A DNA stretch of 64,000 nt, taken from assembly GCF_900109775.1 (NCBI RefSeq), contig NZ_FOAX01000002.1, positions 1,116,001-1,180,000 of the forward strand. The letters run 5' to 3'. Source of the DNA: Pseudoxanthomonas sp. GM95. GTDB taxonomy: Bacteria > Pseudomonadota > Gammaproteobacteria > Xanthomonadales > Xanthomonadaceae. The notes below the pieces were generated by a model. The model was not told the DNA's origin, did no database searches, and saw only the letters and a list, made by a program, of their open reading frames with translations. Positions 1 to 7,612 of the stretch are shown here, piece by piece. How positions within the stretch are numbered: the first letter of the stretch is position 1; every line of letters begins with the position of its first letter. Both the position numbers and the translations under genes were made by a program.

Positions 1-30
1 CAGGTGACGCTATTGGATGATGCTTTTGTT

Positions 31-48
31 ACAGCGTCATGACGCTGT
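31..48. repeat. Perfect 18-bp palindrome containing GTCATGAC
   Basis: The sequence ACAGCGTCATGACGCTGT reads identically on both strands. Its core GTCATGAC recurs at 195-202 and 217-224, and the 12-mer GTCATGACGCTG is shared by 36-47 and 217-228. This may be a dimeric regulator site, but no target gene is obvious because the gene to the left lies outside the window. Function is inferred only. Confidence 0.45.
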
Positions 49-84
49 GACCGGCGGCGTGTCCCGAGGCCCGTTGCAGGCCCG

Positions 85-126
85 GAAAACCACGCAGGCG
101 CGGGCTTTTGGCCCGCGCCTGCGTGG
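85..126 (-). terminator. Hairpin downstream of the M19 dipeptidase gene
   Basis: A perfect 16-bp inverted repeat (90-105 with 111-126) encloses a 5-nt loop. Read on the minus strand it is followed by GTTTTCC, a weak T tract. It lies about 120 bases beyond the stop of the minus-strand dipeptidase gene and is the best terminator candidate for it. The rest of 1-243 holds no convincing gene. Confidence 0.55.
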
Positions 127-194
127 AAGTGACTGGATGGACAGCCGGTCGCCGAAGCCGCGACCTGCGAGCCGCATCACATTTGTGGGCGCGG

Positions 195-228
195 GTCATG
201 ACACTGGCGTGTCGCTGTCATGACGCTG
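195..228. repeat. Paired GTCATGAC sites
   Basis: Two GTCATGAC palindromes (195-202 and 217-224) are spaced 22 bp centre to centre, about two helical turns, with an inner GACAC/GTGTC inverted repeat between them. They repeat the core of the palindrome at 31-48. The spacing fits cooperative binding of a dimeric protein, which is an inference. Confidence 0.4.
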
Positions 229-243
229 CGGCTTGCGCGCCTG

Positions 244-1491
244 TCAGTCCAGGATCGCCTTGACCGCGTCCGGGTCGGCGGCCGCCTGCACTTGGCCGAT
301 CAGGCGGATCACGTTGCCGCCCCAGACGTTGGCGATCTGGGCTTCGGTATAGCCGGCATCGAGCAGGCCCTGGGTGATCTTGGGCAACAGCGACACATCC
401 TCGAGCCCGGTGACGCCGCCGCCGCCATCCCAGTCAGCGCCCAGGCCGACATGGTCGGGGCCGGCGACTTCGATAATATGCAGGATGTGCTTCATGTAGT
501 CGTCGAAGGTGGCGCGGCGCACGCCGAATTTGGCGTTGAGCGCCTCGCGCTGCTGGGCGAGCTGCTTGAACTCGGCTGGGGTCAGCTCGCGCGGGCTGCG
601 GCCGCCGAACTGGGTCATCAGCCCGCGTGCGGCGGCCTGGTATTCGGGCGTGCGCTGGGTCGGGATGATGTAGGCGCTGAGCGAGTTGACCTGGATCACG
701 CCGCCCTTGGCCGCCAGCTTGCGGATGCGTGCGTCGTCGATGTTGCGCGGGTGTTCGTTGACCGCGTCGGCGGCGGTATGCGACAGGATGATCGGCGCCT
801 TGGACAGTTCCAGCATCTGGTCGAACACCGTATCGGAGGCATGCGACTGGTCCAGCACGATGCCCAGCTTGTTGGCCTCGGCGATCATCGCCTTGCCCTT
901 GGGGCTCAGGCCATTCCATTCCGGTCCCTTGGGGTCGGTGGAGGAATCTGCGAAGTCGTTGTTGCTGGTGTGGACCAGGCTGAGCATGCGCAGGCCCAGC
1001 TTGTAATAGGCGCTCAGCAGGCTGGGATCGGATTCCAGCGGATAGGCGTTCTCCATGCTGATGTAGACGATCTTCTTGCCGGCCTTCTTGATGCGCGCCG
1101 CGTCGTCGGCGGTGGTGGCGATCTCGAACTTGTCGGCGTTGGCCGCGGCCATCTCGCGGATCTCGGCCAAACGCTTGAGGCCGAAGTCGCGGGCCTTGAG
1201 GTTACCTTCGGGCGTGCGCGGGCCCTGGCCGGTGTAGACCACCCAGAAGCCGCCATCCAGCAGGCCTTCCTGCATGCGCGGGTAATCGACCTGGGTGCCG
1301 TCTTCATCGGCGTGGTGGTGATCCAGGATGCTCCAGCCCGGACGGCTGAAATTGGCCGGCGTATCCAGGTGCGTGTCCAGGGTGATGATGCGCTGCTGCA
1401 GCGCCTTGGCCTTGCTGAGGTCTTCGGCCTGGGCGGAAGCAACGGTGGACAGCAACAGCGAAACGGCAAGCGCAAGCACGGCGTGCTTCAT
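244..1491 (-). CDS. Secreted membrane dipeptidase (peptidase M19)
   Basis: This 415-residue zinc dipeptidase of the renal-dipeptidase family hydrolyses dipeptides, probably in the periplasm. Residues 1-20 form a signal peptide ending Ala-Ser-Ala. The metal ligands expected for M19 are visible: His41 and Asp43 in DTHLD, Glu147 in SMEN, His217 in DQSHAS and His238 in LSHTA. The ATG at 1491 was chosen because it begins the signal peptide and follows CCAGGAG at good spacing; the frame stays open upstream but codes no sensible leader. It is divergent from an M14 peptidase gene, so the two secreted peptidases may share a control region. The natural substrate is unknown. Confidence 0.93.
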   Translation of the reverse strand: MKHAVLALAVSLLLSTVASAQAEDLSKAKALQQRIITLDTHLDTPANFSRPGWSILDHHHADEDGTQVDYPRMQEGLLDGGFWVVYTGQGPRTPEGNLKARDFGLKRLAEIREMAAANADKFEIATTADDAARIKKAGKKIVYISMENAYPLESDPSLLSAYYKLGLRMLSLVHTSNNDFADSSTDPKGPEWNGLSPKGKAMIAEANKLGIVLDQSHASDTVFDQMLELSKAPIILSHTAADAVNEHPRNIDDARIRKLAAKGGVIQVNSLSAYIIPTQRTPEYQAAARGLMTQFGGRSPRELTPAEFKQLAQQREALNAKFGVRRATFDDYMKHILHIIEVAGPDHVGLGADWDGGGGVTGLEDVSLLPKITQGLLDAGYTEAQIANVWGGNVIRLIGQVQAAADPDAVKAILD

Positions 1492-1757
1492 GGTCACTCC
1501 TGGATGGGGAAGGGCGGGGGCGAACGACGCCGGGTCCAGACCGCCTGCGCTGCAGGTGGCAGGCGACGCAGCGGGCTTGAAGCCGGTGGCCCTGCAACAT
1601 AGCCAAAAAGCACGCGGCCGTGTCGGCAACGCGCGGCTTTACCTGCATCGCGCACGCGGCCTATGCTCGGGGCAGGGGAAACCAGTGACGTAGCGGCACG
1701 CCGACTTCGAGCGGCGGTTGGCGGCGTTCGACCACGATATTTCTGGAGAGATCAGCG

Positions 1758-3557
1758 GTGGCTCAATTGGGTGCGTTTGGACGTGTTGCATGGCCGTGTC
1801 TTCCGCTGCTGCTGGGCCTGATGTCGCCCGGCGCGATTGCCGCCAACGTCGCGCCCAAGGGCGATGCCGCGCTGGTCACCGAAGGCGAACGCAGCCGCTT
1901 TGTCAGCACTGGCCGCTATGCCGAGCTGCAGCCCTTGATCGAGCGCTTCGCGCAGGCCTATCCGCAGGCGGTGCGGCTGGAAACCTTCGGCACCTCGCCC
2001 GAGGGCCGGCCGATGCTGGCGATGGTGGTCAGCCGCACCGGCGTGCTCACTGCCGACGACACGCGCCGCAAGGATGTGCCGGTGCTGCTGGTGCAGGGCG
2101 GCATCCATTCCGGCGAGATCGAGGGCAAGGACGCCGGCTTCATCGCCCTGCGCCAGATGCTGGAAGGCAAGGTCGCACCGAAGGTGCTGGACAAGGTCGT
2201 GATCGTGTTCGTGCCGGTCTACAACGTCGACGGGCACGAACGCTTCCGCGCCTGGAACCGGCCCAACCAGATCGGCCCGGCCGAAATGGGCCAGCGCGCC
2301 ACCGCGCAGAACCTCAACCTCAACCGCGACTACATCAAGGCCGATGCGCCCGAGACGCGGGCGATGCTGGACCTGGTCAACCGCTGGGACCCGATCGTCA
2401 CCCTGGATATCCACACCACCGATGGCGCCAAGTTCCAGCACGACGCCTCGGTGCAGATGGAGCCGCTGCATGAAGGAGATCCGGGCCTGATGGCGCTGGG
2501 CCAGCAGATCAGCGATGGCCTGCTGGGCCAGCTGCGCAAGCAGGGCTCCAAGCCGCTGCCGTTCTATCCCTCGCTGCTGGAGCGCGACGATCCGGCCTCG
2601 GGCTTTGCCGACAACGTGTATTCGCCGCGGTTTTCCACCGGCTATTTCCAGCTGCGCAACCGCTACAGCATCCTGCTGGAAACCCACTCCTGGAAGACCT
2701 ACGCCCAGCGCGTGGAGATCTCGCGCAACACCATCATCGACCTGGCCACGATGGCCGCGCGCGATGGCGCCGACTGGCTGCGCAAGGCGCAGGCGGCCGA
2801 TGCGCTGGCCAGCAGCGGCGCGCCGCTGCACATGCCGCTGGACTTCAAGGCCGGCGACACGTTCCGCACCATCGACTTCCTCGGCTACGCCTACACCCAG
2901 ACGCCATCTGACGTGTCGGGCGGCGTGTGGACGCAGTACGACGACACCAAGCCCACGGTCTGGAAAGTGCCGCTGTACGACAAGGTCGTGCCGACCGTCT
3001 CGGCCGATGCGCCCAGCGGCGGCTACCTGGTGCCGGCCGCCTATGCGGCCGAAGTGGTCGCGATACTCGACCTCCACGGCGTGCAGTACCAGCGGCTGGA
3101 AGCGGCGCGTGCCGAGGCGCCGGTGGAAGTGTTCCATGCGGACACCGCCAAGCTGGCCGCGACCAGTTTCGAAAGCCGCCAGCGCGCAACCGTGACCGGG
3201 CAGTGGGCATCGGAGTCGCGCACGGTGCCTGTCGGTTCGCTGTTCGTGCCGATCACGCAACCCAAGGCACGCCTGGTGGTGACCTTGTTCGAGCCGCTGG
3301 GCCCGGATTCGCTACTCGCCTGGGGCATGTTCAACAGCAGCTTCCAGCAGCAGGAATACATGGAAGCCTACGTGGCAGAAGTAGTGGCCCGCGAACAGCT
3401 ACGCGACCCGGCCGTGGCCAAGGCGTTCCAGCAGCGCCTGGACAGCGATGCGGCGTTTGCCGCCAGCCCGCGACAGCGGTTGGCGTTCTTCGCCCAGCGC
3501 CACGCGTCGGCCGAGCCGGCGCTGAACCTGTATCCGATCTATCGCGTCGCCAAGTAA
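1758..3557 (+). CDS. Secreted M14-family zinc carboxypeptidase
   Basis: This 599-residue peptidase M14 protein has a long N-terminal signal sequence (about residues 1-29). The zinc triad is readable: His117 and Glu120 in GGIHSGEIEGKD and His219 in LDIHTTD. Arg190 in NLNLNRD is a likely carboxylate binder, and Glu309 in LLETHSW is the likely catalytic base. The catalytic domain fills roughly residues 50-330; the remaining C-terminal part is probably an accessory beta domain. The start is a GTG with GGAGAG seven bases upstream. It probably trims peptides in the periplasm or outside the cell; close relatives also include amidohydrolases, so the exact substrate is open. Confidence 0.9.
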   Translation: MAQLGAFGRVAWPCLPLLLGLMSPGAIAANVAPKGDAALVTEGERSRFVSTGRYAELQPLIERFAQAYPQAVRLETFGTSPEGRPMLAMVVSRTGVLTADDTRRKDVPVLLVQGGIHSGEIEGKDAGFIALRQMLEGKVAPKVLDKVVIVFVPVYNVDGHERFRAWNRPNQIGPAEMGQRATAQNLNLNRDYIKADAPETRAMLDLVNRWDPIVTLDIHTTDGAKFQHDASVQMEPLHEGDPGLMALGQQISDGLLGQLRKQGSKPLPFYPSLLERDDPASGFADNVYSPRFSTGYFQLRNRYSILLETHSWKTYAQRVEISRNTIIDLATMAARDGADWLRKAQAADALASSGAPLHMPLDFKAGDTFRTIDFLGYAYTQTPSDVSGGVWTQYDDTKPTVWKVPLYDKVVPTVSADAPSGGYLVPAAYAAEVVAILDLHGVQYQRLEAARAEAPVEVFHADTAKLAATSFESRQRATVTGQWASESRTVPVGSLFVPITQPKARLVVTLFEPLGPDSLLAWGMFNSSFQQQEYMEAYVAEVVAREQLRDPAVAKAFQQRLDSDAAFAASPRQRLAFFAQRHASAEPALNLYPIYRVAK

Positions 3558-3591
3558 GGCATCGCAGGCGGCACATAGGTCACGATCGCGA

Positions 3592-3628
3592 CAAAAGAAA
3601 AGGCCCGGGAGATCCCGGGCCTTTCTTG
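3592..3628. terminator. Bidirectional terminator between M14 peptidase and pstS
   Basis: Arms at 3601-3609 and 3614-3622 (AGGCCCGGG/CCCGGGCCT) enclose AGAT. TTTCTTG follows on the plus strand and the A-rich stretch before it gives T-runs on the minus strand. It therefore serves both convergent genes. Confidence 0.85.
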
Positions 3629-3689
3629 CTTCGGTGGCGATGTGGCCGGCAGGGAGAGAGACGCTGCCGGCAACCCGCTGCGAGGCGGC

Positions 3690-4706
3690 TTACTTGATGC
3701 TGCTGGCCCAGTAGGCTTCGATCTGCTGCACCAGCGACGGCGGCAGCGGGACGTAGTCCAGCGCTTCGGCCTGCGACTGGCCCTGCTCGAAGGACCACTT
3801 GAAGAAGTCCAGCGCGGCCTTGGTCTGGGTGGCGCTCTTGGGCTTCTTGTACATGATCGCCCAGGTGGTGGCGGTGATCGGCCACGCGTCGGCGCCCGGC
3901 GCGTTGGTCATGATCAGGTTGAAGTCCTTGGCCGACTTCCAGTCCGCGGTGGCGGCGGCGGCGGCGAAGGCCTCGCTGCTCGGCAGCAGGGTCTTGCCGG
4001 CGGCGTTGCGCATGGCGGCGTAGGAGAGCTTGTTCTGCAGCGCGTAGGCGTACTCGACGTAGCCGACGCCGCCCTTGATCTGGCGCACATAGGCCGACAC
4101 GCCTTCGTTGCCCTTGCCGCCGATGCCGCTCGGCCAGGTCACGGCGGTGCCTTCACCGACCTTGGCCTTCCAGTCCGGGCTCACCTTGGACAGGTAGTTG
4201 GTGAAGTTGAAGCTGGTGCCCGAACCATCGGAGCGGTGCACCACGGTGATGCGCAGGTCGGGCAGGGCCAGGCCCGGGTTCAACGCGGCCAGGGCCGGGT
4301 CGTTCCACTTGGCGATCTTGCCCATGAAGATGTTGGCCAGCGTGGTGCCGTCCAGCTTCAGCGCGCCCGGGGCGACGCCCGGCACGTTGAACACCGGCAC
4401 GATGCCGCCGATCACCACCGGGAACTGGCCCAGGCCCGACTTGGTCAGGTCAGCGGCGTCCAGTGGTTTGTCCGAAGCGCCGAAATCGACCGTGGCGGCC
4501 TTGATCTGCGCGATGCCGCCACCGGAACCGATGGACTGGTAGTTGACGTGGTTGCCGCTCTTCTCGGCATAGGCCGCCGACCACTTGGACAGCACGGGAT
4601 ACACGAAGCTGGAGCCAGCGCCGGTCACATCGGTCGCGTTGGCAGCGAACACGCAGGAGGCCAGAGCAAAGGCCAGTGCAAGGCGGGCCTTGGGAAGGGA
4701 AGTCAC
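3690..4706 (-). CDS. pstS: Phosphate ABC transporter periplasmic binding protein PstS
   Basis: This is the periplasmic high-affinity phosphate-binding subunit of the Pst transporter, 338 residues, close to the usual PstS size. A 24-residue signal peptide ends at Ala-Asn-Ala before the TDVTGAGSSF start typical of PstS; other phosphate-binding segments include NYQSIGSGGGI, VHRSDGSGTSF and WPSGIGGKGNEG. The GTG at 4706 was chosen because it starts the signal peptide and has GAGGA seven bases upstream; the 59 codons before it in the open frame look non-coding. pstC, pstA, pstB and phoU are not in the window; pstS is instead divergent from a phosphate-type porin. A Pho box on its strand lies at 4798-4815. 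Confidence 0.96.
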   Translation of the reverse strand: MTSLPKARLALAFALASCVFAANATDVTGAGSSFVYPVLSKWSAAYAEKSGNHVNYQSIGSGGGIAQIKAATVDFGASDKPLDAADLTKSGLGQFPVVIGGIVPVFNVPGVAPGALKLDGTTLANIFMGKIAKWNDPALAALNPGLALPDLRITVVHRSDGSGTSFNFTNYLSKVSPDWKAKVGEGTAVTWPSGIGGKGNEGVSAYVRQIKGGVGYVEYAYALQNKLSYAAMRNAAGKTLLPSSEAFAAAAATADWKSAKDFNLIMTNAPGADAWPITATTWAIMYKKPKSATQTKAALDFFKWSFEQGQSQAEALDYVPLPPSLVQQIEAYWASSIK

Positions 4707-4797
4707 GGTTGAGTCCTCGGATGAATGGAGACGACGCCACGGCAGGTGGCAGCGGCGCCATTGCACGACCGTTCGATGACGGTTTCGAGGACGGGCG

Positions 4798-4815
4798 GTT
4801 TCAGAAATATGACAG
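4798..4815 (-). promoter_or_regulatory. Pho box for pstS
   Basis: On the minus strand this reads CTGTCATATTTCTGAAAC: two 7-bp half-sites separated by 4 bp, matching the PhoB consensus CTGTCAT-N4-CTGTCAY well, with the second half-site weaker. It lies about 90 bases upstream of the pstS start and faces that gene. Confidence 0.8.
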
Positions 4816-4843
4816 GCCGCTGTGACGGACTCGACAGTGGGTA

Positions 4844-4894
4844 CTGTCTTTTTCCTGACATTTACCTGACGCGGAGCTGTCATGCGCTTGACGG
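4844..4894 (+). promoter_or_regulatory. Tandem Pho-box array (five half-sites, 11-bp phase)
   Basis: Half-sites CTGTCTT (4844), CTGACAT (4855), CTGACGC (4866), CTGTCAT (4877) and TTGACGG (4888) start exactly every 11 bp. This is the PhoB direct-repeat geometry extended to at least two overlapping-register boxes. The array faces the porin gene that starts at 4978. PhoB control of this porin is inferred from the match and from the pstS neighbour. Confidence 0.85.
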
Positions 4895-4977
4895 AATCTT
4901 CACGCCGTTCAGCGCCGGACCCTTCCTACGAGGGGGCCGGTGTCGCCACATCCAACCCAACCTCGTGGAGAGTCACC

Positions 4978-6234
4978 ATGCGTTCCAATCTGCTCGCTAC
5001 CGCGATCGTCGCGGGCCTCGGGCTGTCCAGCCTTGCCTTTGCGGGCGACGCTGCCGCTGCCACCAAGACCGCGGCCAAGGCCCCGGCCGTGACCGCCGAA
5101 CAGATGGCCCAGCTGCAGGCGCAGATGGCCCAGCTGCAGGCCCAGCTTGACGCGCTGAAGGCCCAGACGGCCGACCAGCAGGCCCAGGCCGATGCCCAGT
5201 CCGACGTCAACGTCGCCCAGGCCCAGGCGATTGAAGATACGCAGAAGACCAAGGAAAGCGTGGACAAGCTGGCCAAGCTGGTCAACGACACCAAGATCGG
5301 CGGCCGCATGTTCTTCGATGCGAGCAGCATCAGCCAAAAGGACAACGGCGAAAAGACCGATTCCAGCGGCACCGGTTTCGACGTCAAGCGCTTCTACTTG
5401 ACCGTCGACCACAAATTCAACGACATCTGGTCGGCCAACCTGACCACCGACTTCCAGTACCTGTCGGCCATCTCCAACACCGAAGTGTTCGTGAAGAAGG
5501 CCTACGTGCAGGGCAAGTTCGACGACGCCTTTACCTTGCGCATCGGTGCGGCGGACATGCCGTGGATTCCGTACGCCGAGAAGTTCTACGGCATGCGCTA
5601 TGTTGAGAACACGCTGACCGACCGCCTGTCCTATGGCACCTCGTCTGACTGGGGTATGCATGCCTTGGGTGACCTGGGCGGCGGCATTGCCAATTACCAG
5701 GTGTCCGTGGTCAACGGTCGTGGCTACCGCAACTTCAGCCGCAGCAAGAGCGTGGACGTGGAAGCCCGCGTAGCTTTCACCCCAACCTCGGACACCGTCA
5801 TCGCCGTCGGTGGCTACAGCGGCAAGCGCGGCCAGGAAACCGAGAATATCGATCCGCCGCAGACTGCCGAGCGTGTCAACCTGATGGCTGCCTACGCCAA
5901 TCCGAAGGGCTTCCGCGTCGGTGCCGAGTGGTTCCAGGCCAAGAACTGGGCCGTCACCAATGTGGTTGACGACAAGGCCGATGGCTGGTCGGTGTGGGGC
6001 AGCGTGCCGCTGACCGCCACCGGCATCAATGCCTTCGCCCGTTACGACAAGGCCAACACCAGCAAGGACGTCGATCCGAGCCGCGAGAACAAGTACTTCA
6101 ACCTGGGCGTCGAGTTCCCGGTCACCAAGGGCTTCAAGCTGGCGGCCGTGTACAAGGACACCAAGAACGAGAACGACACCACAATCGATCTACACACCCA
6201 GGAATTCGGTGTGTGGGGTGACGTCTCCTTCTGA
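4978..6234 (+). CDS. Phosphate-selective outer-membrane porin, OprO/OprP type
   Basis: This 418-residue outer-membrane protein has a signal peptide (about residues 1-22), a heptad-like Gln/Ala/Leu coiled-coil segment (about 38-80, with the repeat EQMAQLQAQ) and a C-terminal beta-barrel that ends in Phe (VWGDVSF), the usual barrel C-terminus. The coiled coil plus barrel matches the Pseudomonas OprP/OprO family, which moves phosphate or polyphosphate across the outer membrane. The ATG at 4978 begins the signal peptide and follows GTGGAGAG; the open frame reaches further upstream but runs into the Pho array. Divergence from pstS and the five Pho half-sites support a role in phosphate scavenging. 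Phosphate against polyphosphate preference cannot be read here. Confidence 0.88.
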   Translation: MRSNLLATAIVAGLGLSSLAFAGDAAAATKTAAKAPAVTAEQMAQLQAQMAQLQAQLDALKAQTADQQAQADAQSDVNVAQAQAIEDTQKTKESVDKLAKLVNDTKIGGRMFFDASSISQKDNGEKTDSSGTGFDVKRFYLTVDHKFNDIWSANLTTDFQYLSAISNTEVFVKKAYVQGKFDDAFTLRIGAADMPWIPYAEKFYGMRYVENTLTDRLSYGTSSDWGMHALGDLGGGIANYQVSVVNGRGYRNFSRSKSVDVEARVAFTPTSDTVIAVGGYSGKRGQETENIDPPQTAERVNLMAAYANPKGFRVGAEWFQAKNWAVTNVVDDKADGWSVWGSVPLTATGINAFARYDKANTSKDVDPSRENKYFNLGVEFPVTKGFKLAAVYKDTKNENDTTIDLHTQEFGVWGDVSF

Positions 6235-6259
6235 CCGCATCGTCATCGATGTGGTGTGC

Positions 6260-6300
6260 CCAACGGCGGCGGTGCGAAAGCACCGCCGCCGTTGGCTTTC
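6260..6300 (+). terminator. Terminator after the porin gene
   Basis: A perfect 16-bp stem (6260-6275 with 6280-6295) closes on a GAAA tetraloop and is followed by CTTTCC. It is very stable, with only a short T tract. Confidence 0.75.
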
Positions 6301-6414
6301 CAGCGGTCACGTTTGCGATGCGTGATGTCGTTACGTGAACGAGCGCGCGTGGATGCTGCGTTTTGTGCAATGCACCACTTGCAGGATTTCTGAAACATTC
6401 GCTACGGTCGGGGC

Positions 6415-6777
6415 ATGACTGCCGTGCTCGCCCGACGTCTCTCGCTACTGTGCCTCACGCTATTGCTCGCGTTGCTATGCGTGCAGCCGCGCATGCTCGG
6501 TGCGCAGGCTGCAGGCGCACAGCTCGACGGCGTAGCGCACATCATCGAAGCCTCCGCTTCGTACGAAGACACCACGACAAAAGAACACGGCCCGCCAGCA
6601 CTGCTGGAAGAAGAGCGCTCTGGCTGGAGCGGCCTGCCGGATCTGCCTGACGATACCCATGACGTGGCCTGGTCGATCCGGGTCACCGACCACGTACGCC
6701 ATGCTGTGCGGCAAGCGCCCGCGCCGGCCCGCTTCGACACGCACGTGGACACGCTGCTGCGTCCTCCCAGCGCCTGA
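6415..6777 (+). CDS. Hypothetical small secreted protein
   Basis: I do not recognise this 120-residue product. Two arginines precede a long hydrophobic stretch (about residues 8-24), then an Ala-rich segment that could be a signal-peptidase site near residue 33. The mature part is acidic in the middle (TTTKEHG, LLEEERSG) and His/Arg-rich towards the end. No Shine-Dalgarno is evident. TTGCAG and TACGGT (18-bp spacer) lie just upstream and would place transcription start at or near the ATG, so translation may be leaderless. It sits on its own between the porin terminator and the carbonic anhydrase gene. It could be a chance open frame in GC-rich DNA; the signal-like N-terminus argues for a real gene. 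Confidence 0.5.
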   Translation: MTAVLARRLSLLCLTLLLALLCVQPRMLGAQAAGAQLDGVAHIIEASASYEDTTTKEHGPPALLEEERSGWSGLPDLPDDTHDVAWSIRVTDHVRHAVRQAPAPARFDTHVDTLLRPPSA

Positions 6778-6909
6778 GTTCCCTCGCGCGCCTGACGCAC
6801 TGACGCAGCCCGGGCGCTTCCTCCCGCGTCATCCCTTGTCCTGCCCGACCCTCCGCACGCACCGCGTCGCGGGGCGGTGATCCATGTCCTCAAAAAAAGG
6901 TGCTCCCCC

Positions 6910-7602
6910 ATGGAAGCTTTGCTGAAAGGTTTCACCCACTTCAAAGAACACGTCTATCCGGAACAGCAGGACGTGTTCGAACGCCTGGCCTCGGGCCAGA
7001 CGCCGCATACCTTCTTCATCACCTGCGCCGATTCGCGCGTGATGCCCGAGCTGATGTTCAACGCTGATCCGGGCGAGCTGTTCGTCCTGCGCAACATCGG
7101 CAATATCGTCCCGCCGTATTCCAACCACGTCGGTGGCGTCACCGCGGCGATCGAGTACGCGGTCGGTGTGCTGGGTGTCTCCAACATCGTGGTCTGCGGC
7201 CACACCGACTGCGGCGCGATGAAGGCTGTGCTCAAGCCCGAATCGCTCGATGGCCTGCCATCGGTCGCCGCGTGGCTGCGCCACGCCGACACCGCGCGCC
7301 ATGTCGCCGCCTCGCATGGCCATGCGCATGATTCGTCCGAATGCCTGGCCTGCCTGACCGAGGAAAACATCATTTCCCAGCTCGACCACCTGCGCACGCA
7401 GCCGGTAGTGGCCACGCGTCTGGCCCACGGTACGCTGCGCATCCACGGCTGGATCTATGACATCGCCGCTGGCGATATCCGCGCCTTCGATGCGGCGACC
7501 GGCCAGTTTGCGCCGCTGCTGTCGCGCGAACATGGCGCCGCACCCGAAGCCACGCCGCCGGCGCGCCTGAGCCTGCTGCAGACCGAAGACGTTGCCGCCT
7601 GA
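6910..7602 (+). CDS. Beta-carbonic anhydrase
   Basis: This 230-residue beta-class carbonic anhydrase interconverts CO2 and bicarbonate in the cytoplasm. The zinc ligands are Cys39, His98 and Cys101 (CADSR and CGHTDCGAM), with the Asp41-Arg43 dyad of the active site. The ATG at 6910 was preferred over upstream in-frame starts because it begins the conserved helix and follows AAAAGG. The gene for a SulP anion transporter begins 10 bases after its stop, so the two are almost certainly co-transcribed. Such pairs are known to supply or retain bicarbonate for carboxylases. Confidence 0.95.
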   Translation: MEALLKGFTHFKEHVYPEQQDVFERLASGQTPHTFFITCADSRVMPELMFNADPGELFVLRNIGNIVPPYSNHVGGVTAAIEYAVGVLGVSNIVVCGHTDCGAMKAVLKPESLDGLPSVAAWLRHADTARHVAASHGHAHDSSECLACLTEENIISQLDHLRTQPVVATRLAHGTLRIHGWIYDIAAGDIRAFDAATGQFAPLLSREHGAAPEATPPARLSLLQTEDVAA

Positions 7603-7612
7603 GGGGCCTGCC

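Noticed and set aside
17-223. 68-residue open frame at the left edge
   Set aside because: It runs through the 16-bp-stem hairpin and the palindromes; no motif or ribosome-binding site.
220-1602. Long open frame opposite the M19 dipeptidase gene
   Set aside because: It mirrors a gene with clear catalytic motifs; the translated protein has no recognisable domain and its composition is that of an antisense frame in GC-rich DNA.
1752-3260. 502-residue minus-strand frame under the M14 gene
   Set aside because: Antisense shadow; Arg/His/Gln-rich low-information protein.
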